From contig NZ_CP146287.1 in assembly GCF_037041345.1 (NCBI RefSeq), positions 1,739,501 through 1,803,500 on the forward strand: 64,000 nucleotides of DNA, written 5' to 3'. How positions within the stretch are numbered: position 1 is the first letter of the stretch; the number at the start of each line of letters is the position of its first letter. The position numbers and the translations under genes were made by a program. Positions 59,550-64,000 of this stretch are shown piece after piece. This DNA comes from Abiotrophia defectiva ATCC 49176. GTDB taxonomy: Bacteria; Bacillota; Bacilli; Lactobacillales; Aerococcaceae. The notes beneath the pieces were generated by a model that ran no database searches, was not told the origin of the DNA, and worked only from the letters and a program-made list of their open reading frames with translations.

Positions 59550-60122
59550 TTAGAAGCTTACTTTTGGTGCTTCTTTCGCTTCAGCTGGTGCTTGTAGGTA
59601 AGCTTTTGGTGCAAAACCACTTAAGCCAGCTACCAAGCTGTTAGGGAAGGTTTGGATCCCAGTGTTGTATTGGCCGATGCTTGAGTTGTAGATTTGACGT
59701 GCTTTGGCAATCAAGTCTTCAGTTTCTTCCAAGCTCCGTTGTAAGTCCAAGTAGTTTTGGTTAGCTTTGAGCTCAGGATAAGCTTCTGCTACAGCCAATA
59801 AACGAGATAAAGCGCCTGTCAATTGGTTTGATAATTCGTTCTTTTGCTCAGGTGTTGCATCCATTGGCAAGTTGACGATTTGTTGACGTGCCTTCACTAC
59901 GGCATCTAAGGTTTCACTCTCGTGTTTAGAGTAACCTTTGACTGTTTCCACTAAGTTTGGAATTAAGTCGTTACGACGTTGGAGTTGCACGTCTACTTGG
60001 CTGAAGCTCTCTTCAGACCAGTTACGTAAACGAACTAAACGGTTGTAGACAGATGCCCAGAAGACTACTAATAGGACCACAATCCCAGCAATAATCCCTA
60101 AAACAGTCCATAATGTACTCAT
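59550..60122 (-). CDS. lemA: LemA-family membrane protein
   Basis: 190 residues: N-terminal membrane helix (LGIIAGIVVLLVVFWASVYN), then RLRNWSEESFSQVDVQLQRR, NDLIPNLVETVKGYSKHESE and YNSSIGQYNTGIQTFPNSLV, all typical of LemA. The soluble part is a long helical bundle. Molecular role unclear; in Listeria a LemA peptide is known as an antigen. No adjacent TPM-domain gene. Confidence 0.9.
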   Translation of the reverse strand: MSTLWTVLGIIAGIVVLLVVFWASVYNRLVRLRNWSEESFSQVDVQLQRRNDLIPNLVETVKGYSKHESETLDAVVKARQQIVNLPMDATPEQKNELSNQLTGALSRLLAVAEAYPELKANQNYLDLQRSLEETEDLIAKARQIYNSSIGQYNTGIQTFPNSLVAGLSGFAPKAYLQAPAEAKEAPKVSF

Positions 60123-60210
60123 AAAAAAACATCCTTTCGAATTTTAGTCTCGTCCTCTATTATAAGCCAAAAACCTTGTCTTGTCACGCTTTGCGAAAGA
60201 TTGTTAAGTA

Positions 60211-60239
60211 AAATCAAAAAAGAGCCCCGAGGGGCTCTT
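60211..60239 (-). terminator. Terminator of rpmE2
   Basis: Minus-strand AGAGCCCC-TC-GGGGCTCT followed by TTTTTGATTTTA. Confidence 0.85.
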
Positions 60240-60264
60240 AGTCTTCTGTGGATAGAATAGTGGC

Positions 60265-60513
60265 TTATTTGTTGAAGCCGTACTTCTTGTTGAAGCGGTC
60301 CACACGACCATCTGCTTGGGTGAATTTTTGACGCCCAGTGTAGAATGGATGTGAATCAGACGAAATTTCCACGCGGATTAATGGGTAAGTGTTGCCATCT
60401 TCCCACTCAACCGTTTCGTTAGAAGTTTTCGTTGAACCTGACAAGAATTTGTAACCAGTAGTAGTGTCCATGAAGACAACTGGTTGGTAGTTTGGATGAA
60501 TATCTGGTCTCAT
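60265..60513 (-). CDS. rpmE2: Ribosomal protein L31 type B (zinc-independent)
   Basis: 82 residues: [60 protein letters not shown]. The CxxC zinc motif of type A L31 is missing, as in the C-minus paralogue used under zinc limitation in some species; in Lactobacillales it is usually the only copy. Own ribosome site AGGAAG. Confidence 0.95.
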   Translation of the reverse strand: MRPDIHPNYQPVVFMDTTTGYKFLSGSTKTSNETVEWEDGNTYPLIRVEISSDSHPFYTGRQKFTQADGRVDRFNKKYGFNK

Positions 60514-60667
60514 TTATGAACTTCCTTTCTGCCCTAGGCTATTTGCTAGTCTAGAGTTATTTGTCTGCACTCGGTGCAACACTAATATCATACCTAATTC
60601 TCTGCCAAATGTAAAGAATAAATTTGGCCCTTAACTAGAAAAGCTAGCACCTGGCGTCAGACAGGCC

Positions 60668-61186
60668 TTAGTGGATATCCCAGGGAAAATCCAAGTTGAG
60701 GCCTGACTGGAATTGAGCCGATGCTTTGCGTTCGGCCATGCGTTTGGCCTGGCGTTCTGGGTAGCCTGCGCAGACGAAGATTTCCTCTGGGCCCTCTGGC
60801 TGAATAGGGGCGACCTCAACCGAAGCCCCCGTCTCATCGATGGCCACAAAGGTCAAGAAGGCCGTCGCTGCTAAATAACGTTCCCCCGTCTCAAGGCGTT
60901 CCCCTACTACCTTGGCAAAGACTTCGACCGAGGTACGGCCGGTACCTGTGACAATGGTTTCCACACAGACGGAGTCAGACAAGTGCAGAGGCCGGATAAA
61001 GTTGAGCTGGTCCATCGAGGCCGTCACACAGAGACTGCGCGTATGGCGGGACACTGTAATACTGGCACAGTTATCAATGAATTCCATGAGCTGACCGCCA
61101 TAGAGGGTTTGGTGCATATTACAATGGAAAGGTAGAATACGGTGGGTTTGCACCGCTCGTGATTCGCGGCAAAACTTAGCCTCCAT
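60668..61186 (-). CDS. Hotdog-fold acyl-CoA thioesterase
   Basis: 172 residues: ILPFHCNMHQTLYGGQLMEF, IDNCASITVSRHTRSLCVTA and DQLNFIRPLHLSDSVCVETI, the pattern of YciA/BFIT-type acyl-CoA thioesterases with the conserved Asn and the active Asp/Glu region. Hydrolyses acyl-CoA; the chain length is unknown. Start ATG 61,186 after GAAGGAAG. 17 bases downstream of proS, so possibly co-transcribed. Confidence 0.85.
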   Translation of the reverse strand: MEAKFCRESRAVQTHRILPFHCNMHQTLYGGQLMEFIDNCASITVSRHTRSLCVTASMDQLNFIRPLHLSDSVCVETIVTGTGRTSVEVFAKVVGERLETGERYLAATAFLTFVAIDETGASVEVAPIQPEGPEEIFVCAGYPERQAKRMAERKASAQFQSGLNLDFPWDIH

Positions 61187-61203
61187 CTTAGCTTCCTTCT
61201 TTC

Positions 61204-62643
61204 TTAGTAGGCCCGCGCCAACCATACGGTGTGTTTAGCCGGTTGGCCTGTCACGATACAGGTTGCTTTCTCTGGCACTTGACCTGCAAATGGAATGTTA
61301 CGCGTGGTGAAGCCAGTTTCTTCCTTAATCTTGGCTTCGCTCTCTTCAGTGCCATCCCAACCTGCTAACACCCAACCAGGCACTTGGCCAGCTGCCCGCT
61401 TGCTTTCGATGTGGGCTTTGAGCTCATCTAAGCTATTGATGTCTGTATAGTAGTTGGCTTGGTTCATTTGGCGCGCCTTTTCTAAGAGTCGTCCTTGCAT
61501 GCTAGCCAATTCCGCTTGAACGCTAGCCAAGAAGTTGTCAAATGGTACGGCTACTTTGTCATCTAAGTCGCGAGCCTTCATCATGACTTGCGCATTTTCT
61601 AAGTCGCGTGGACCACACTCAATCCGAACTGGCACCCCACGAAGTTCCCATTCATTGAATTTGAAACCTGGCGAGTTGTTGCTGTCGTCTACGCGGCAAC
61701 GGATACCTGCAGCTTTAAGTTGTGCCTGTAATTCATGGATTTTGTCCAGAATGGCTGGGTTCTTTTGCCATGGACCTACTGGAACGAAGACTACTTGAGT
61801 TGGGGCCACTGCTGGTGGCAAGACCAAGCCCTTGTCATCGCCGTGAGTCATAATCATAGCCCCAATCAAGCGAGTGGATACCCCGAATGAGCTAGTGTGG
61901 GCATAAACGTGCTCGTTATCTGTATTGAGGTAACGGATGTCGAAAGCCTCCGCAAACTTGGTCCCCATGTAGTGTGAAGTCCCAGCTTGAACGGCTTTGC
62001 CGTCTTGCATCATGGCTTCAATGGAGAAGGTGCTAACAGCCCCGGCAAAGCGCTCAGAAGGTGTTTTCTCACCGTCTACGACTGGCACAGCCAAGACACC
62101 TTCCACGACTTCCTTATAGATTTGGAGCATACGCATGGTGCGCTCTAAGGCTTCTTGACCGTCGGCGTGGGCCGTATGGCCTTCTTGCCAGAGGAACTCA
62201 GAGGTCCGCAAGAATGGTAAGGTCTTCTTCTCCCAACGGAACACGTTAGCCCATTGGTTGATTTCGAGTGGTAGGTCACGGTAGGACTGGATCCAGTTGG
62301 AGAAGGCATCCCCAATAATGGTCTCAGAAGTTGGACGTAAGGCCAAACGTTCTTCTAATTTCTCACCGGCCGCTTCCGTTACCCATGGTAATTCTGGGCT
62401 AAAGCCTTCGATGTGATCCTTCTCCTTGTTGAAGAATGATTCAGGAATTAACATTGGGAAGTAGGCATTACGGATGCCCTCTTCCTTGAAACGAGCATCC
62501 ATGGCTTTTTGGATATGTTCCCAGATTTCATAGCCATCTGGTTTAAAAATCATACAGCCTCGCACTGGCGAGTAGTCCATTAAATCTGCTTGTTGAATGG
62601 TTTGTAAATACCATTTTGAGAAATCTTCTTGTCTTGTTACCAT
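61204..62643 (-). CDS. proS: Prolyl-tRNA synthetase, short (archaeal/eukaryal-like) type
   Basis: 479 residues, class II synthetase: SPVRGCMIFKPDGYEIWEHI, LALRPTSETIIGDAFSNWIQ (motif 2 region), FRWEKKTLPFLRTSEFLWQE and the motif 3 region GVSTRLIGAMIMTHGDDKGL. The about 180-residue editing insertion of the common bacterial ProRS is absent, and the C-terminus ends AKHTVWLARAY, as in the archaeal/eukaryal type. Controlled by a proline T-box. Confidence 0.92.
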   Translation of the reverse strand: MVTRQEDFSKWYLQTIQQADLMDYSPVRGCMIFKPDGYEIWEHIQKAMDARFKEEGIRNAYFPMLIPESFFNKEKDHIEGFSPELPWVTEAAGEKLEERLALRPTSETIIGDAFSNWIQSYRDLPLEINQWANVFRWEKKTLPFLRTSEFLWQEGHTAHADGQEALERTMRMLQIYKEVVEGVLAVPVVDGEKTPSERFAGAVSTFSIEAMMQDGKAVQAGTSHYMGTKFAEAFDIRYLNTDNEHVYAHTSSFGVSTRLIGAMIMTHGDDKGLVLPPAVAPTQVVFVPVGPWQKNPAILDKIHELQAQLKAAGIRCRVDDSNNSPGFKFNEWELRGVPVRIECGPRDLENAQVMMKARDLDDKVAVPFDNFLASVQAELASMQGRLLEKARQMNQANYYTDINSLDELKAHIESKRAAGQVPGWVLAGWDGTEESEAKIKEETGFTTRNIPFAGQVPEKATCIVTGQPAKHTVWLARAY

Positions 62644-62664
62644 CTGGTAAACCTCCTTACAAAA

Positions 62665-62880
62665 AATCGTGACTGTGCCCCATCCTTAATCAAGGACGAA
62701 GCACAGTCACTCCGCGGTACCACCTTGTTTGCCGACATAGACGCCGGCCAACTTATAGCCGATAAGGAGGCCAACCCACTTGTTCTCTTCAATAGTAGGT
62801 TCCAAGCCACCAGAGGGTATGCATCTTCCAGCCAAGGACGCACTCTCTAAAACCATAGGGACTGTACTAGTCTATTTACA
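62665..62880 (-). promoter_or_regulatory. Proline T-box riboswitch of proS
   Basis: Reading the minus strand: AGAGAGTGCGTCC (AG region), a specifier CCU (complement of 62,797-62,799) in TGGAACCTACT, the T-box AAGGTGGTACCGCGG, and a terminator GTGACTGTGC...GCACAGTCAC followed by TTTTTT. CCU codes for proline, in agreement with the gene controlled. Confidence 0.92.
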
Positions 62881-62886
62881 GCTATA

Positions 62887-62915
62887 AATATACGCATTTT
62901 TAAGCCCTTTGTCAA
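62887..62915 (-). promoter_or_regulatory. Promoter of proS T-box transcript
   Basis: Minus-strand TTGACA (62,915-62,910), 17 bp, TATATT (62,892-62,887). Confidence 0.75.
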
Positions 62916-62940
62916 GCTGTCCTCTGCTGGCTCCTAGCAA

Positions 62941-62972
62941 GAAAAAAGGTCCAGGACTGCGTCCCTGGACCT
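62941..62972 (-). terminator. Terminator of lepB
   Basis: Minus-strand AGGTCCAGG...CCTGGACCT followed by TTTTTTCTTG. Confidence 0.85.
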
Positions 62973-62979
62973 GACTCAC

Positions 62980-63582
62980 TTAGCGGTTCACAATTTGCCC
63001 CGCATCATTTAATTTATACTTTTGCAAGAGGCCTAGGCGATTTAAAGGCCAATAGCTGACATCGGCTTCCCCTTCGACCGTGTTGGCATCAATAAAGCCA
63101 AAGGAACGGCCGTCTAGTGAGTTCTGACGGTTATCCCCCAAGACGAAGTACTTACCTTCTGGCACTGTGCTAGCTCCTGCAACTTGAGCTAGGGTGAAGT
63201 TTTGCGTGAAGTTGCCATTTGGATTGGCTGCCTGGTACTCCTTCACCTTCTCAGCTAAGTATGGCTCGTCAGTAGCCACGCCATTGAGGTAAAGTTTGTC
63301 GTCGCGCACTTCAATGGTGTCACCTGGCACGCCAATGACCCTTTTGATGTAACGTTTGCTAGGGTCGCTCGGCGCCTTAATAACTACCACGTCGAAACGT
63401 TCGATTTTAGCCAGTTTCCACATAAAGAGACGTTCATCATGTTGTAAAGTATAGTCCATCGAGTGTCCATCCACACGGAAGGACTCCACCACAAAATGAC
63501 GCAAGGCGAAAACCGCCGCTACCATAATAATTAAGTAAACCAGGAATTCTAAGACTTCCTTGGCAATTGCTTTGATATTCAT
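62980..63582 (-). CDS. lepB: Signal peptidase I
   Basis: 200 residues. N-terminal membrane helix (VLEFLVYLIIMVAAVFALRH), catalytic Ser in VDGHSMDYTL, catalytic Lys in SKRYIKRVIGVPGDTIEV, and the conserved YFVLGDNRQNSLDGRSFG. Removes signal peptides on the outer face of the membrane, for instance that of the solute-binding protein at 38,464. GGAGGGATAAT precedes the ATG. Confidence 0.95.
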   Translation of the reverse strand: MNIKAIAKEVLEFLVYLIIMVAAVFALRHFVVESFRVDGHSMDYTLQHDERLFMWKLAKIERFDVVVIKAPSDPSKRYIKRVIGVPGDTIEVRDDKLYLNGVATDEPYLAEKVKEYQAANPNGNFTQNFTLAQVAGASTVPEGKYFVLGDNRQNSLDGRSFGFIDANTVEGEADVSYWPLNRLGLLQKYKLNDAGQIVNR

Positions 63583-63680
63583 ATTATCCCTCCAGGATTC
63601 ATCTACCTCTTCATTATACCTTAAGGCTTAGAGGACAAGCAATCCTGAGCACTTTTGATGCTAAAATAAATCCTAGACAA

Positions 63681-63706
63681 GAAAAAGCTAGGACCAAGTC
63701 CTAGCC
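63681..63706 (-). terminator. Terminator of last gene
   Basis: Minus-strand GCTAGGA-CTTGG-TCCTAGC followed by TTTTTC. Confidence 0.8.
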
Positions 63707-63717
63707 TTATTGCTTGC

Positions 63718-64000
63718 TTATTCTTCAGAAGATGAAGCGGAATTAGCATTGCCAGCCCCTGCTTCAGGTTCCTTGATATCAACTGGTTGGTTGTGGTTGC
63801 TTACAGTCACAGAGAAAGTCACATCCACTGTTTGTGGTGCGTCGTCGCCCTCAGCCAATTTAGGATTTACTTGAGCCACGTCTACATGAAGGACAAGGTT
63901 GAAAGCTTTGATGAAGTGAGTTTCTTTATCATAGCTCACTACCAAGCTAGGGTTCAATTCGAAGAACTTCTTGAAGTTCTCAGCAGTGAAGACCTTGCTG
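63718..64000 (-). CDS. C-terminal part of an unknown protein, cut by window edge
   Basis: Open without stop from the right window edge to TAA at 63,718-63,720. Visible sequence: SKVFTAENFKKFFELNPSLV, VSYDKETHFIKAFNLVLHVD, DVTFSVTVSNHNQPVDIKEP and a Gly/Asn/Ser-rich end with SSSEE. Beta-rich, acidic, and with a low-complexity tail, which suggests a secreted protein or lipoprotein. The TTG at 63,957 is probably not the true start because the frame continues upstream. Family unknown. Confidence 0.6.
   Translation of the reverse strand, partial: SKVFTAENFKKFFELNPSLVVSYDKETHFIKAFNLVLHVDVAQVNPKLAEGDDAPQTVDVTFSVTVSNHNQPVDIKEPEAGAGNANSASSSEE

Overview
The window looks like the chromosome of a low-to-mid GC Gram-positive bacterium of the Lactobacillales, most plausibly Aerococcaceae (an Abiotrophia-like organism). 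This is inferred from AGGAGG ribosome sites, T-box leaders, a streptococcal-type MET-box, zinc-free L31, the CdaA/CdaR/GlmM c-di-AMP operon and the relQ-nadK-rluD cluster. No rRNA, tRNA or CRISPR array was seen.

Bases 1 to about 15,500 are prophage DNA made of two related elements. Element A (left edge to about 10,800) carries a leftward replication module (excisionase-like protein, RHH-like protein, SMC/Rad50-like ATPase, Sak4-like RecA-fold protein, DUF669 protein, SF2 helicase), a divergent Cro/CI switch and a tyrosine integrase. Element B (about 10,900 to 15,500) is a decayed relative: a frameshifted PriCT-2 primase fragment, a DUF4393 protein, the C-terminal part of the same helicase, then, across an internal deletion of about 6 kb, a coiled-coil/membrane protein and an XRE/ImmA-type repressor pair. 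Where both elements can be compared, replication genes are nearly identical but plus-strand genes lodged between them (DUF4393 plus a membrane micro-ORF; the coiled-coil/membrane protein) are unrelated or divergent, as expected of exchangeable cargo slots. Candidate small RNAs lie between cI and int and at the right border.

From about 15.7 kb the DNA is mostly housekeeping: a PBECR-type nuclease-like protein, a nonsense-interrupted kinase, a CNNM/CorC transporter, a CBS-ACT protein resembling c-di-AMP receptor CbpA, relQ-nadK-(thioredoxin lipoprotein)-rluD, rlmA, cdaA-cdaR-glmM, and a surface-polysaccharide group (epimerase/dehydratase, LCP ligase, galU, phosphoglycosyl transferase). Bases 32-44.5 kb form a glycan-utilisation locus: YesN/YesM-type two-component system, DUF624 protein, GH92 alpha-mannosidase, LplABC-type importer without its ATPase, ROK kinase and GH1 glycosidase, with a cre site at the importer promoter. 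It fits foraging on mannose-rich host glycans.

Bases 44.6-64 kb hold MarR and HxlR regulators, a large gene-free interval with a candidate structured RNA of about 490 nt, MET-box controlled metA, a secreted beta-helix protein, a sugar kinase/nucleotidyltransferase pair, a GT2 transferase, pcp with DUF979/DUF969 membrane proteins, an M50-like protease, a T-box controlled trans-sulfuration enzyme, ddl, lemA, rpmE2, a hotdog thioesterase, T-box controlled proS and lepB. The strongest candidates for undescribed biology are the 45.77-46.26 kb RNA, the paired variable cargo slots of the two prophages, and the small structured RNAs next to the integrase.
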